Position numbers and translations under genes: made by a program. Under the pieces are notes generated by a model, which was not told the DNA's origin, ran no database searches, and was given only the letters and a program-made list of their open reading frames with translations. DNA of 64,000 nt. Origin: CAJCJE01 sp963818685 (GTDB lineage: Bacteria > Actinomycetota > Actinomycetes > Mycobacteriales > Pseudonocardiaceae). The stretch lies in contig CAWFTJ010000008.1 in NCBI GenBank assembly GCA_963818685.1, positions 620,001 through 684,000 on the forward strand, given 5' to 3'. Positions 8,674 to 17,857 of the stretch are shown piece by piece (position 1 is the first letter of the stretch; every line of letters begins with the position of its first letter).

Positions 8674-10185
8674 GTGCTCGCCAACCGGCCACGTCTTGCC
8701 GGCGCGCTGTCGGCCGCACTGATCGTGGGCAGCAGCCTCGCTCTTGCCATCCCGGCTTCGGCCGATCCGACTCCCGGCTACGACTGCGTAGTCGACACGC
8801 CCGACCAGGGCGCCAATCCGCAATTCCAACCGATCCAGGTCTGCGCGTCGTTCGACAAAGCCCACTACTCATCGGGCGACACCGTCAAGGCAACCGTCAG
8901 CGTCCAGAACCTCGGCACCGCGCCCGCGCCCGGCGTCACCATCTGGACCATGTCGATCACCGGCTCGGATCATCTCACCTCCGCCCCGGTCGGACCACTG
9001 ATCACCGATGGCACCGGACCCAACCTGGCGCCCGGCCAGACCATCGTGTCGGAAGTCGAGGGCTACGCGGCCGATCCGGCCTCCGGCGCGGTGACCTTCT
9101 CCGCGCCGGTGTCCCAGTTCGGCAGCAACGGTGTGGGTGACACGTTCGGCCCACCGGTGAGCATCACGTCCGCCGTGACAGCGGAAACCGGCGACTACAG
9201 CGGCGTGGTCTTCGCCGACGGCGACGGCAATGGAACTCCGGACTCTGGAGAGGGACTTGGCGGTGTTCGGGTCAGTCTGTCCGGGCCGTTCAACGGCATC
9301 AACGGCAACGGCACGCAAAGCTATTCGGCCACCACTGACGCGAACGGCGACTTCAGCCTGACCGGCCTGCCAGCAGGCCGTTATTCGGCCAGTGTCGACG
9401 ATCCGGCCGGCTGGTACGTCCATCCGGCGAATGGCGGCACCGTCACGGTGGGCGCTGCGGGTGCGGGTCCCGACCTGTACGCGGCGACGCCATCGCCAAC
9501 ACCGCTCACCGCATCGATGTCGTTCGACCAGAGCAGCTATCACGCGGGTGACACGGTCAACGTCACGCTCAATCTGACCAACACCGGCGCCAACACGCTC
9601 GACGACGTCCAAGCCGACTGCGACATCTCCGGCGAGGCCGGAGGGCTGCTCGGCGTCGGCAACGGCTGGGACCAGTTGACGAATCCGGGCATCACTGTGC
9701 CTGGCAACCAGACGGTCACCCTGCACCTGTCGGAGATCCTTCCCGTCGATGAAGCCACCAACATCACGGGCAAGTACACGGCGGACTGCGTGTTCCAGCC
9801 ATTCGTCGGCTACCAGATGGACGGCCCTGAGGCGAGAGTATCGGCCACTGTCCTGCCCCCGACCGTCCCGACCACGAATTTCGTGGTGAACTTCGTCGAG
9901 GACGGGCAGCAGTCCGACGTACCTTCGCCCGCGTTGTCGCTGGTCGATCCGGCGACTCAGAACATCGTCGCCGGTAGCAAGTTCGGCTATCCAACGGGCG
10001 ACACCGTCACCGTTGCCCAGGGAACCTGGAACGTCACGCTGAATCCGCTGAGCTGGGCCTGGAAACTCGCACCAGGACAGCTGAGCACGCTCAACACCAG
10101 CACCATCGCTCCGGGGCAGACGGTGACCATCCACGTCGTGCCGACAACGCCACAACCCACTCCACCTACGCCCCCAACCGACTGA
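8674..10185 (+). CDS. Secreted protein with SdrD_B-like and CARDB-like beta-sandwich domains
   Basis: A 503-residue exported protein. The GTG at 8674, preceded by a G-rich AGGGGGGGGAA ribosome site, gives a clean signal peptide ending IPASA. Repeated modules include two segments of the form ASFDKAHYSSGDTVKATV and MSFDQSSYHAGDTVNVTL, each followed by an N-x-G-x-x-x-D pattern, as in CARDB/DUF11-like adhesin repeats. Between them is an SdrD_B-like unit (VVFADGDGNGTPDSGEGLGG, with Asp/Asn-rich calcium-type loops). The C-terminus is a TPQPTPPTPPTD tail with no sortase motif or anchor, so it is probably released or wall-associated. The role is unknown. Confidence 0.78.
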   Translation: MLANRPRLAGALSAALIVGSSLALAIPASADPTPGYDCVVDTPDQGANPQFQPIQVCASFDKAHYSSGDTVKATVSVQNLGTAPAPGVTIWTMSITGSDHLTSAPVGPLITDGTGPNLAPGQTIVSEVEGYAADPASGAVTFSAPVSQFGSNGVGDTFGPPVSITSAVTAETGDYSGVVFADGDGNGTPDSGEGLGGVRVSLSGPFNGINGNGTQSYSATTDANGDFSLTGLPAGRYSASVDDPAGWYVHPANGGTVTVGAAGAGPDLYAATPSPTPLTASMSFDQSSYHAGDTVNVTLNLTNTGANTLDDVQADCDISGEAGGLLGVGNGWDQLTNPGITVPGNQTVTLHLSEILPVDEATNITGKYTADCVFQPFVGYQMDGPEARVSATVLPPTVPTTNFVVNFVEDGQQSDVPSPALSLVDPATQNIVAGSKFGYPTGDTVTVAQGTWNVTLNPLSWAWKLAPGQLSTLNTSTIAPGQTVTIHVVPTTPQPTPPTPPTD

Positions 10186-10229
10186 CCGGCTGGGTCAATT
10201 CACCGGCAGCTCACGTCATGACGAAGCCG

Positions 10230-10489
10230 TGATCTCGCTCTGGTCGGCCAGCCTGGCTACGTCCACTACCAGTTCGGTGATTATCCGCGTGCCGTTGAAT
10301 GCTACGAACAAGCCCTTGCCCTGCGCAGGAAGCTCGGTCGCCGCTACTACGAAGCCGCGACGCTTGAGCGGATCGGCGACACCAGGATGGCGATGGGCGA
10401 ACCGGTGCGGCGCGCTGGACACCTTCACCGACCTGCACCACCACAACGCCGAAGCCGTCAGGGGGAAACTGTCCGCCTACCGGTCCTAG
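10230..10489 (+). pseudogene. TPR fragment of an AfsR/SARP-type regulator
   Basis: The plus strand reads YQFGDYPRAVECYEQALALR and then ERIGDTRMAMGEPV, a tetratricopeptide signature like the C-termini of large AfsR/BTAD regulators. Near 10405 the frame breaks, and the family's ending resumes in another frame as ALDTFTDLHHHNAEAVRGKL before a TAG at 10487. No start, DNA-binding or NTPase part is present upstream, so only the 3' end of a lost gene remains. Confidence 0.6.
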
Positions 10490-10498
10490 GCTGGGAGG

Positions 10499-11623
10499 GT
10501 GGCAACGATCGGCGCCGAGGTGACCATCGCGCAACTGACCGACGACCCGCATCCGGTGCTCGCCCGGCTGCGCGCGCACGAACCCGTTGCCTGGCTGCCG
10601 GTCCTGAACGGCTGGCTGGTCACCAGCTACGCGCTGGTCGACGAGGCGCTACGGGATCCGGGCACGTTCACCGTGGACGATCCGCGTTTCTCCACCGCAC
10701 GGGTGGTCGGGCCGAGCATGCTGTCCACCGACGGCCCCGCGCACGCCGGCCATCGCGCCCCGTTCGCGCCGGCCTTTCGGCCCGCCGGTGTGCGCGCCCG
10801 CTTCGGATCGTCGATCAGGGCGCACACCGAGCGGCTGCTCGACGAGCTGCGCCCGCGCGGCGCTGCCGACCTGCGGCGGGAGTTCGCTGGCCCGTTCGCG
10901 GTGGCCGTGCTCGCCGACGTGCTCGGTCTCACCGGCATCAGGGCGGGCACGGTGCTGGCCTGGTACGAGGCGATCAGCGCGGCCGTGTCCGGTATCTCGG
11001 CTGGCCAGCCGATCCCCGCCGCCGCGACCGACGCGTTCGCCGCGCTGCGCGCCGCCATCGAGGCCAGCCTGACCCCGCCGTCGCTGATGGCCGAGGTCGC
11101 GACGACCCTGGGCGTGGACGCGACGGTGTCCAACGCGGCGGTGTTGCTGTTCGGCGGGATCGACACGGTCGCAGCCATGATCACCAACGCGGTGCTGCAC
11201 CTGCTCACCCACCCAGAGCAGCGGCCGACCGACGCGACCGCGCTGGCCAACGCCGTCGAGGAATCCCTGCGATGGGAACCGGCTGCCGCGTTGCTCGACC
11301 GCTACGCCACCCGCGACATCGAACTGGCCGGCGTCCGGATTCGCGCCGGTGACCTGGTCAGCCTCTCGCTGGCTGGCGCGCACCGCGATCCGGCCGTGTT
11401 CGCCGAGCCGGACCGGTTCGACATCGCCCGCGCCAACGCCCGCGCGCACCTGGCCTTCGCGCGCGGGCCGCATTTCTGCCTCGGCGCCGAACTCGCCCGG
11501 CTGGAGGCGAACACCGCGCTCACCGCCCTCATCACCCTGCCGAACCTGCGCCTCGCCCGCCCGGTCGCCCCGCGCGGCCTGATCTTTCGCAAACCGCCGG
11601 AGCTACTGGTGCGCTGGGACTGA
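10499..11623 (+). CDS. Cytochrome P450
   Basis: A 374-residue soluble P450 of bacterial class. The haem loop FARGPHFCLGAELARLE is intact with ligand Cys327; the I-helix reads LLFGGIDTVAAMITN, where GGIDT replaces the usual AGxET (Asp for Glu is common); the K-helix EESLR supplies ExxR. It is slightly shorter than the ~400 residues typical of the family, mainly at the N-terminus. GTG 10499 has GGGAGG almost abutting it, so the true start may be a few codons downstream. No ferredoxin partner is adjacent; the substrate is unknown. Confidence 0.9.
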   Translation: MATIGAEVTIAQLTDDPHPVLARLRAHEPVAWLPVLNGWLVTSYALVDEALRDPGTFTVDDPRFSTARVVGPSMLSTDGPAHAGHRAPFAPAFRPAGVRARFGSSIRAHTERLLDELRPRGAADLRREFAGPFAVAVLADVLGLTGIRAGTVLAWYEAISAAVSGISAGQPIPAAATDAFAALRAAIEASLTPPSLMAEVATTLGVDATVSNAAVLLFGGIDTVAAMITNAVLHLLTHPEQRPTDATALANAVEESLRWEPAAALLDRYATRDIELAGVRIRAGDLVSLSLAGAHRDPAVFAEPDRFDIARANARAHLAFARGPHFCLGAELARLEANTALTALITLPNLRLARPVAPRGLIFRKPPELLVRWD

Positions 11624-11693
11624 TCGGGCAGCGTCGTAATCGGCAGGGTCACGATCGGGCAGGGTCGCGATCGCCGCGACCGGCCGGTAGGCG

Positions 11694-12521
11694 TTATTCG
11701 GTCAGCGCTACCGACGCGTAGCGATCCAGGTCCGCGCCGGCGAGCAGGCGCACCGGGAAGGGTGCGCGGGCGATCCGGCCGGCCACCGCGTCCACCGGCA
11801 GTGGTGCGCGGGAGGCCGCGACCACCAGGTTTCCCGGGCGCCTGCCGCGTAGCACCGTCGGGTCGGCCACCAGCAGCCGGTGCGGAAAGCCGGCCAGGAC
11901 GCCTGCCACGATCCGTCTGCTGAGCACGCCGGCCGGATCGGCGGCCACGTTGAGCAGGTAGACCCCGGAGTCGCGCAGCGCCCGGCCGGCCTGCGCGACG
12001 AACTCGGCGCTTGCCATGCCGCCGGGCATCACCGCGCGCTCGAACGCGTCGACGACGAGCAGATCGACGGAGTCCGCGCGCAGCGTGCCGATCTCGGTGT
12101 AGCCGTCGCCGATCCGCACGCGCAGCTTCGGCACGGAGCGCAGCGCGAGTTGCTCGCGGACGAGTTCGGCGAGCGGCCCGTCCGCCTCGACCACCAGCTG
12201 CCGCGAGCCGGGCCGGGTGGCAGCCAGGTAGCGCGGCAGAGTGCAGCCTCCGCCGCCGATGTGCACCGCGTGCAGCGCGCCGCCTGCCGGCTCGATCGCG
12301 TCGACGATCTCGGCCATCCGCCGCACGTACTCGAAATCCAGGTGCGTAGGGTCGTCGAGGTCCACATAGGATTGTGGGACGTCGTCGACGGTGAGCAGCC
12401 AGCCGCCCGGCCGGTCGGCGTCGGCGAGCAGCTCCGCCGTGCCGAACCGCACCGGATACCGCCCCGGCTGCGGTGACCCGGTTCGGCGCTTCGGTGCCCT
12501 TGCGGGTCGTTTGTCCGGCAT
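11694..12521 (-). CDS. Spermidine synthase-like methyltransferase-fold protein
   Basis: A 275-residue protein with the polyamine-synthase-like Rossmann core: ALHAVHIGGGGCTLPRYL (nucleotide-binding glycine loop), RQLVVEADGPLAELVREQ and SVDLLVVDAFERAVMP. The substrate-side motif replaces the canonical spermidine-synthase DDG(V/T) pattern, so true aminopropyl transfer is doubtful; many actinomycete homologues are annotated SpeE-like only by fold. It starts 9 bases after the HerA-like gene on the same strand and could be co-transcribed with that operon, but its function shows no obvious link. No clear ribosome site was seen. Confidence 0.72.
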   Translation of the reverse strand: MPDKRPARAPKRRTGSPQPGRYPVRFGTAELLADADRPGGWLLTVDDVPQSYVDLDDPTHLDFEYVRRMAEIVDAIEPAGGALHAVHIGGGGCTLPRYLAATRPGSRQLVVEADGPLAELVREQLALRSVPKLRVRIGDGYTEIGTLRADSVDLLVVDAFERAVMPGGMASAEFVAQAGRALRDSGVYLLNVAADPAGVLSRRIVAGVLAGFPHRLLVADPTVLRGRRPGNLVVAASRAPLPVDAVAGRIARAPFPVRLLAGADLDRYASVALTE

Positions 12522-12530
12522 ACGACGATG

Positions 12531-15500
12531 CTATGCGTGACCTGAGTGACCGTTGCGGGCGCGGTCGAGCACCTCCTCAAGGCGCAGCGGGCCGGGCGGG
12601 TGGTAGCTCAGGCACAGCGGGGCGCGCATGCGCCGGAACCCGAACGTCTCGCCGGTGACGTAGAACTGTCCGCGTTCCAGCTGCGAGATGTCGCCGACCG
12701 TGCTGCCCTTGGCCCTTGCCATCTCGTTCGCGGCGGCGATCTGCGCCGGACTGTTCAGCCTGCCGAAGAACTGCGTCGTCGCGTTGCCGGTGACCTGGTT
12801 GTGCAGCCCCTTCGGGGCCTGGGTGGCGAGCAGCAGGCCGAGCCCGTACTTGCGGGCCTGCGAGGCGAGCAGGATGGTGCTCTGGGTGCTCGCCGTCCAC
12901 CCGCCCGAGGGCGCGATGGTCTGTGCCTCGTCCATCACGAACAGTCCGCCCAGCGGCCGGTCGACGGCCGGGTTGCGTTTGATCCAGGCGAACACCTCAA
13001 GCTGGAGCTGGCTGACGAAACCCTGCCGCTGCTCATCGGATGGCAGTCCGATGAAGCTGATCACCGAGATCCGCGCCCGCCTGCCGGCCGTCGGCGTGAG
13101 CAGCAGGGCCGGGTCGGCCGGTTCGCTGGCACCGCCGAGCAGCGGGTCGTTGACCATCGCGGCCCGCAACGTCTCGGCGAGGTCGGCGGCCATCTTGGTC
13201 GCGGTGCTGAGCTTGCTGACCCCGTCTGGCAGCTCGTCGAGCATGTCGACGAACCCGGACAGGCTGCGATCGTCCTTGCCGGCATAGTGCGTCAACGCCT
13301 CGCGCAGCACGGCTCGGCCGCGCACCGCGCCCTTGGCGCTGCCGCCGACCCTGGCATGCGGCACAAGGCCGGCGACGGCCGCCTCGACCGCGGCCGTGAA
13401 CTCGTCCGCGTCGTCCCGGACGTTCGCGAAGTCGGGCAGCGGATGGAAGCCCAGCGGTCGCCCGCCCGCGCGGCCCGGCGTCCACACCACCACCTCGGCG
13501 TTGGCGAGGTACTCGGCCGCGCTGTCCGCGTCGCCGTCGCGCCAGTCGGCCGGCGGTCGCGGCCAGGCGTCACCCAGCCGCGCCAGGTCGTTGTTCGGGT
13601 CCAGCACGATGGCTGAGACGCCGCGCAGCGCGCACTCCTCGACGATGCGGCGCAGCAGCACGGTCTTGCCGGTGCCGGAGCCCGCGAAGATCACCGCGTG
13701 CTTGCGCAGCGACTCCAGTTCGATGCGGATCTCGCCGCCCATCCCGAGCACGATCTCGCCGTCACTCGGCGGCGGTCGCGACTCCTGGTGGCCGGTCTCG
13801 GACGGTGTCGGGTCGGGCAGGATCTGCCGCAGCACGGTCGTCCTGCTGGCGGGTTTGCGCGCGACGAGCCAGTTGAGCAGCTCGTAGCTCTGCCTGCCGA
13901 GCATCTCGTTGAGCGCGAAGAAGGTCCGCACGTCCTCGGTGCTGATCTCCAGCCATGGGCTGCCGACCCGGGCCAGATCGCTGACCTCGGTTTTGGTCAC
14001 GCTGCCCGACCAGCCCCGCGGCCCGTGGTGCAGCAGCACCAGGTGCCGGTTGCGCACGCCGGACCGGATTCCCGCGGCCTGCTTGGCGTAGCGCAGCCGC
14101 GCCAGCACCCGGTTGCCGTGCTGGGGCGCGATGGCGCGGAACATCCACCGCTCGTCGATGTCCCGTTCCTCGTCGAGGGTCCTGCGCAGCGCCGCGTGCA
14201 ACTGGCCGTCGTCGTCGGCATGCGGTTCGGTCTGCCACGCCTTGTCGTCGTTGCCGACCTCGGTGATCCAGGACTGCAACGCGGCATGCAGCAGGTCCGG
14301 CATGATCGCGTCCTGGGTGTGCTCGTTGAGCGCAGAGGCGACGTCGGCGTGCTCCCGCAGTTCGGCGAACCGCCGGTCGAGGTCGGCGAAGTAGCTCGGC
14401 TCCTGCCCGTCCTGCGCCGCCACCTCCTGCCCGGTCGGCTCGACGGGTTTCTCGTCGAACGCGGTCAGCTCGCGGATCTCGCCGTACAGGCAGTTCTCCG
14501 CGTGCAGTTGGATGCGGACCAGCAGCTGACGCGGCGTGAACTCCCGCCACGACCTGCCGAACGCACTCGGCGCGACCGGCCAGGTCGGATGCGGCGGGGT
14601 GAAGCCGATCGCCTTGTAGATGACCGCGAGCCACTTCTCGACCAGCGCCCGAGCCACGTGCGGGTCGGCGATCGCGCCGAGGATCGGCGTCTCGGTGAAC
14701 CGGTCGTCGACCGAGTCGGACGCTGTCGAACGCAGCAGCCGCCAGGTGTTCGGCAGGCAGGAGACGACGGTCAGGGTGCGCCGGGTCGTCTCGCGCAGCT
14801 GCATCAGGCCGTCGGCGATCACGCTGAGTTCCACGGCCAGCTCAGGGTCGGTCACCCGCTCGTCGAACGCGGAGCTGACCCGGTCGATCAACGAGTCCAG
14901 CTGGTCGATCGCGATCACGCTCGGCCCGGTCAGCGCGAGCACCCGCGAGATCTCGGTGACCAGGGTCCGATGCGGTTTCGGCTCGGACTGGATGCGCCAC
15001 AGCGATCGCTCGCCGTGCCCGGTTTCCGGCAGTCCGGCCAGGTAGCCCCTGCCGATCCCGGCCAGCGTGGTGTTGGCGGCGCCGTAGAGCACCAGCGCTC
15101 GGATCGAGTCGCCGCACTCGACCGCGACCTGGGCGTCGAGGTGGCGCAGCGCGGCGAGGAAGCCGTTCAGGGCGTCGAGGGTGAGCGGGGCGTCGCCGAG
15201 GACCGCGTTGGCGATCGGTTTCGGCACGTCGGCCTTGTCGCACAACCGCCCCAACAGCGTGGTCAGCTGGAACTCGCGGTTGTCGTCGGTGCGCAACAGT
15301 TCGCTGCGCATGGCCTTCAGGATGTCCTCCCAGAACGCCTCGCCGGTGGTCAGCACGCCAAGGAAGAAGTAGCCGCCGCCGCGCTGCACGAGCTGCCTGA
15401 CCTCGCCGAGCAGGTGGGTCTTGCCGACACCCTTCTGCCCCTGGAGGGTCAGCCCGATGGGGTTGGGCCCTGCGCTGCGTTGTGCCTCCGCGACGGCGGT

Positions 15501-15629
15501 CGCGATGCGATGCTGGGCCCTGGCATGCAGACCCTCCACATGCGACGGTGAGGCGTGCCAGACGTCGTCCGGCCCGTCCGCGGAGTTGAAGTGGAGTGCG
15601 GCGAGCGCCTGACGCTGCTGCTCGGTCAT
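12531..15629 (-). CDS. Two-ATPase protein: AAA domain plus HerA-like DNA translocase domain
   Basis: A 1032-residue cytosolic protein. The N-terminal half is an AAA/STAND-like ATPase with Walker A GQKGVGKT at 64-71 and Walker B VIAIDQLD at 238-245. The C-terminal half (about 625-1015) is HerA/FtsK-like: Walker A GSGTGKT at 650-656, VLDPNNDLARLGD after strand 2, Walker B LFVMDEAQ at 896-903, and LLLATQAPKGLHNQVTGN, typical of HerA motor sensors. HerA-family motors work as hexamers on DNA, often with nuclease or effector partners. Its ATG overlaps the preceding stop (ATGA), showing translational coupling within the TIR operon. Confidence 0.85.
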   Translation of the reverse strand: MTEQQRQALAALHFNSADGPDDVWHASPSHVEGLHARAQHRIATAVAEAQRSAGPNPIGLTLQGQKGVGKTHLLGEVRQLVQRGGGYFFLGVLTTGEAFWEDILKAMRSELLRTDDNREFQLTTLLGRLCDKADVPKPIANAVLGDAPLTLDALNGFLAALRHLDAQVAVECGDSIRALVLYGAANTTLAGIGRGYLAGLPETGHGERSLWRIQSEPKPHRTLVTEISRVLALTGPSVIAIDQLDSLIDRVSSAFDERVTDPELAVELSVIADGLMQLRETTRRTLTVVSCLPNTWRLLRSTASDSVDDRFTETPILGAIADPHVARALVEKWLAVIYKAIGFTPPHPTWPVAPSAFGRSWREFTPRQLLVRIQLHAENCLYGEIRELTAFDEKPVEPTGQEVAAQDGQEPSYFADLDRRFAELREHADVASALNEHTQDAIMPDLLHAALQSWITEVGNDDKAWQTEPHADDDGQLHAALRRTLDEERDIDERWMFRAIAPQHGNRVLARLRYAKQAAGIRSGVRNRHLVLLHHGPRGWSGSVTKTEVSDLARVGSPWLEISTEDVRTFFALNEMLGRQSYELLNWLVARKPASRTTVLRQILPDPTPSETGHQESRPPPSDGEIVLGMGGEIRIELESLRKHAVIFAGSGTGKTVLLRRIVEECALRGVSAIVLDPNNDLARLGDAWPRPPADWRDGDADSAAEYLANAEVVVWTPGRAGGRPLGFHPLPDFANVRDDADEFTAAVEAAVAGLVPHARVGGSAKGAVRGRAVLREALTHYAGKDDRSLSGFVDMLDELPDGVSKLSTATKMAADLAETLRAAMVNDPLLGGASEPADPALLLTPTAGRRARISVISFIGLPSDEQRQGFVSQLQLEVFAWIKRNPAVDRPLGGLFVMDEAQTIAPSGGWTASTQSTILLASQARKYGLGLLLATQAPKGLHNQVTGNATTQFFGRLNSPAQIAAANEMARAKGSTVGDISQLERGQFYVTGETFGFRRMRAPLCLSYHPPGPLRLEEVLDRARNGHSGHA

Positions 15630-16222
15630 GACGCCTCGATCGCCACGAGATGCTTGGCCTCGCTGCCGATCTGGATGGCGGCCTCGCGGTCCTCCTCGGT
15701 CAGCGCCTTGCGGTTGGAGTCAGAGGCCAGATGCACGAGGCCGGTCCTGCTCATCGCGAGCAGCACCCGGTCCACGTCGTCCCTGCCGAAGCCGTCGAGT
15801 TGCGGCCGCAGCGTGGCCAACCGCACGAACTCCTGCGGCCGCTGCGACAACTTCCGGTACGCGCCGCGGATCATCGACTCCAGCACCACGTCCGCGAGGC
15901 GCGCGTCGTGCCAGCCGAGATAGTCGATGACCGACCCGAAAAGCTCCCACGTGGTCGAGAGCAACGCGGTCGGCCTCGTCGGTCGCTTGTCGAACGCGAG
16001 CACCTCCGCGCACCTGTCCCTGCCCTCCTGCGTGATCCGGTGGTGGTGCGGCGTCTTCTTCGTCCTGCTGTCGATCAGGCCGGCAGCGTTGAGTTTCTCC
16101 CGCGACTCCTTGGTGAGCACCACCCCGTGCCGCTGCTTGAGCTCCGGCGTGGAGATCTCCCCGTCCGTCAGCAGCAACGCGATCAGTACCGCCTTCTCCG
16201 GGTTTCCCATCGACTCAGCCAT
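15626..16222 (-). CDS. Predicted winged-helix protein of the TIR/HerA operon
   Basis: A 198-residue protein with no family I can name. Residues ~8-75 look like a winged helix: KAVLIALLLTDGEISTPELK, EKLNAAGLID and HHHRITQEGRDRCAEVL, the last resembling a wing with a basic turn. Residues 80-198 are helical and charged with no catalytic signature. It starts 12 bases after the ATPase gene ends and overlaps the HerA-like gene by four bases, so it belongs to the same transcript. It could be an adaptor or DNA-specificity subunit, or a regulator of the operon. Confidence 0.7.
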   Translation of the reverse strand: MAESMGNPEKAVLIALLLTDGEISTPELKQRHGVVLTKESREKLNAAGLIDSRTKKTPHHHRITQEGRDRCAEVLAFDKRPTRPTALLSTTWELFGSVIDYLGWHDARLADVVLESMIRGAYRKLSQRPQEFVRLATLRPQLDGFGRDDVDRVLLAMSRTGLVHLASDSNRKALTEEDREAAIQIGSEAKHLVAIEAS

Positions 16223-16234
16223 CCAGCCAGCCCT

Positions 16235-17857
16235 TCACTCGGTGTACACATCCATCCGGCGATCGATGCGCGCCAGCAGCGCCGCGATCCAGCCTCGGAG
16301 GTCGTCCGGCGCCTCGGTCAGGTTCCCGCTCGCGCGGACCTGGTTGAGCAGCTCAAGGTCCACGGTCAGGTCATGCAACGAATCCAGGTCGTTCTCGTCC
16401 AGCGCGACGGCCATGTCGCGGACGGTCGCGTCGATGAGTGGCCAGCGGCCGTGATGCGCGAGTTCGTCCGGCACCGTGCGCAACGCGGACGCGGCGTCGC
16501 GCAGGGCGTCGAGGTCGGCGTCGGCCCTGCTCGGTGGGGCGTCGGTGATCAGCCGGTGCAGCTGCCGTGCCACGTGCCTGGCCGGCACGCCGATGTCGAG
16601 TTGGAGATGGCGCAGGTTGCGCAGGAACGCGGGCAGCCGCTCCCGGTCGGTGTGTCGGGTGAGCACGCAGAACAGCTGCCGGTCGTCGCCCGCGTCCAGC
16701 GTGTGCCGCAGGAACCGCTCTGCCTCGCCCGCCTGCCAGCGGCTCACCGCGTCGTCGACGACGAGGCACAGGTGCCGGGCCGCGTCGCTGGTCTGCTCAA
16801 GCAGGTCGGGATCACCGGACACGGAGCGCTCCACCCGGACACCGAGGCCGCGCATCTCGTCGATCAGCTCGGTGCCCACCCGCAACAGCGACCGGGGGCT
16901 GGACACCAGCAGGTCCAGGTCGTAGTCGCGGCGTTGCGAGCGGGCCGCGGCCACGTAGGCGTCCCGGTTGTCGGCCAGCAGGTCGGTGCGGTCGAACTGC
17001 TGGGCGATCACCGCGGCCACCGTCTCCAGCGCGAAGGAGATCTGATCCGCCGACGGCGTGCGCTCCTCCAAAACGGGCAGTTGCTCGCCGAAACTCCAGT
17101 ACGACACGTACGGGAGGGTGAGATGGCGGAGCATGAGATCTTCCGGCACGCTCTTGGCCAGCCAGTTCCGGAACAACGGCGCGGTGATCCCGACACACTT
17201 GCGCCGCCAGAGCTCGGCCCGCTCGTACTCGACGCGGTTGTCGAGGCGGGACAGGATCGGCAGGACCAGGTGCCGCTGGCGGTCATAGGGCAGCCGGTCC
17301 CGCGCCCGATCGGCGCGCTGCGCGATGTCAACGACGCCCTTGACGCTCTGCTCGTTGGCGGTGAACACGACGACCAGCCGGTCGGGCAGTTGCGCCGTGC
17401 AGATGCTGCCGATGTCGGAGATGCCGGTCCTGCTGTCGATCAGCACGAAGTCGTAGTTCTCGACCCACTCCTGCCGGCAGCGTTCCAGGAACGTGGCGAA
17501 TCCGCGCTCGTACAACCGCGCCCAGTCCACGGCCTGGACCCGGCCTGCGTAGTCGTTGTCCTGCCGGCCGGCTGCGAGCAGCGTCACCGCGCCCGAGGGG
17601 ACGTTGAGCCGGATCGCGTGCGCGCCGGGCCCCTGCGCGCCGGCCAGGAAGTCGTAGGCGAGGTCGATGACCCCGCCATCGGGTGGTTCGGGCAGTTCGG
17701 CCGCGAAGTAGTGGTGCAGGCCGGGCGCCTCAAGGTCCCAGTCGACCGTGAGCACCCGATAGCCCCACCTCGCCAGCAGCACGGCCACGTTGGCCAGGGT
17801 GAAGCTGCGCCCGACGCCACCCTTGTAGGAGTAGAACGTGACGACGGTTCCGGTCAT
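16235..17857 (-). CDS. KGGVGR-type (MinD/ParA-like) ATPase fused to a degenerate TIR-like domain
   Basis: A 540-residue protein. It opens with a deviant Walker A in SYKGGVGRS (10-18), then LTVDWDLEAPG and YDFVLIDSRTGISDIG, i.e. a SIMIBI-class ATPase of the KGGVGR variant, in which Arg replaces the usual Lys/Thr end of ParA. From about 311 to 425 the sequence changes to a TIR-like pattern: DYDLDLLVSS, LCLVVDDAVSRWQAGEAERF. The spacing W374-x3-E378 matches the Trp/Glu of active TIRs. The C-terminal ~110 residues are helical. It overlaps the TIR gene upstream by ATGA. Likely an ATP-dependent switch working with the TIR protein. Confidence 0.83.
   Translation of the reverse strand: MTGTVVTFYSYKGGVGRSFTLANVAVLLARWGYRVLTVDWDLEAPGLHHYFAAELPEPPDGGVIDLAYDFLAGAQGPGAHAIRLNVPSGAVTLLAAGRQDNDYAGRVQAVDWARLYERGFATFLERCRQEWVENYDFVLIDSRTGISDIGSICTAQLPDRLVVVFTANEQSVKGVVDIAQRADRARDRLPYDRQRHLVLPILSRLDNRVEYERAELWRRKCVGITAPLFRNWLAKSVPEDLMLRHLTLPYVSYWSFGEQLPVLEERTPSADQISFALETVAAVIAQQFDRTDLLADNRDAYVAAARSQRRDYDLDLLVSSPRSLLRVGTELIDEMRGLGVRVERSVSGDPDLLEQTSDAARHLCLVVDDAVSRWQAGEAERFLRHTLDAGDDRQLFCVLTRHTDRERLPAFLRNLRHLQLDIGVPARHVARQLHRLITDAPPSRADADLDALRDAASALRTVPDELAHHGRWPLIDATVRDMAVALDENDLDSLHDLTVDLELLNQVRASGNLTEAPDDLRGWIAALLARIDRRMDVYTE

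Noticed and set aside
13698..15551. 617-residue plus-strand frame opposite the HerA-like gene
   Set aside because: Low-complexity antisense frame of high-GC DNA without family features.
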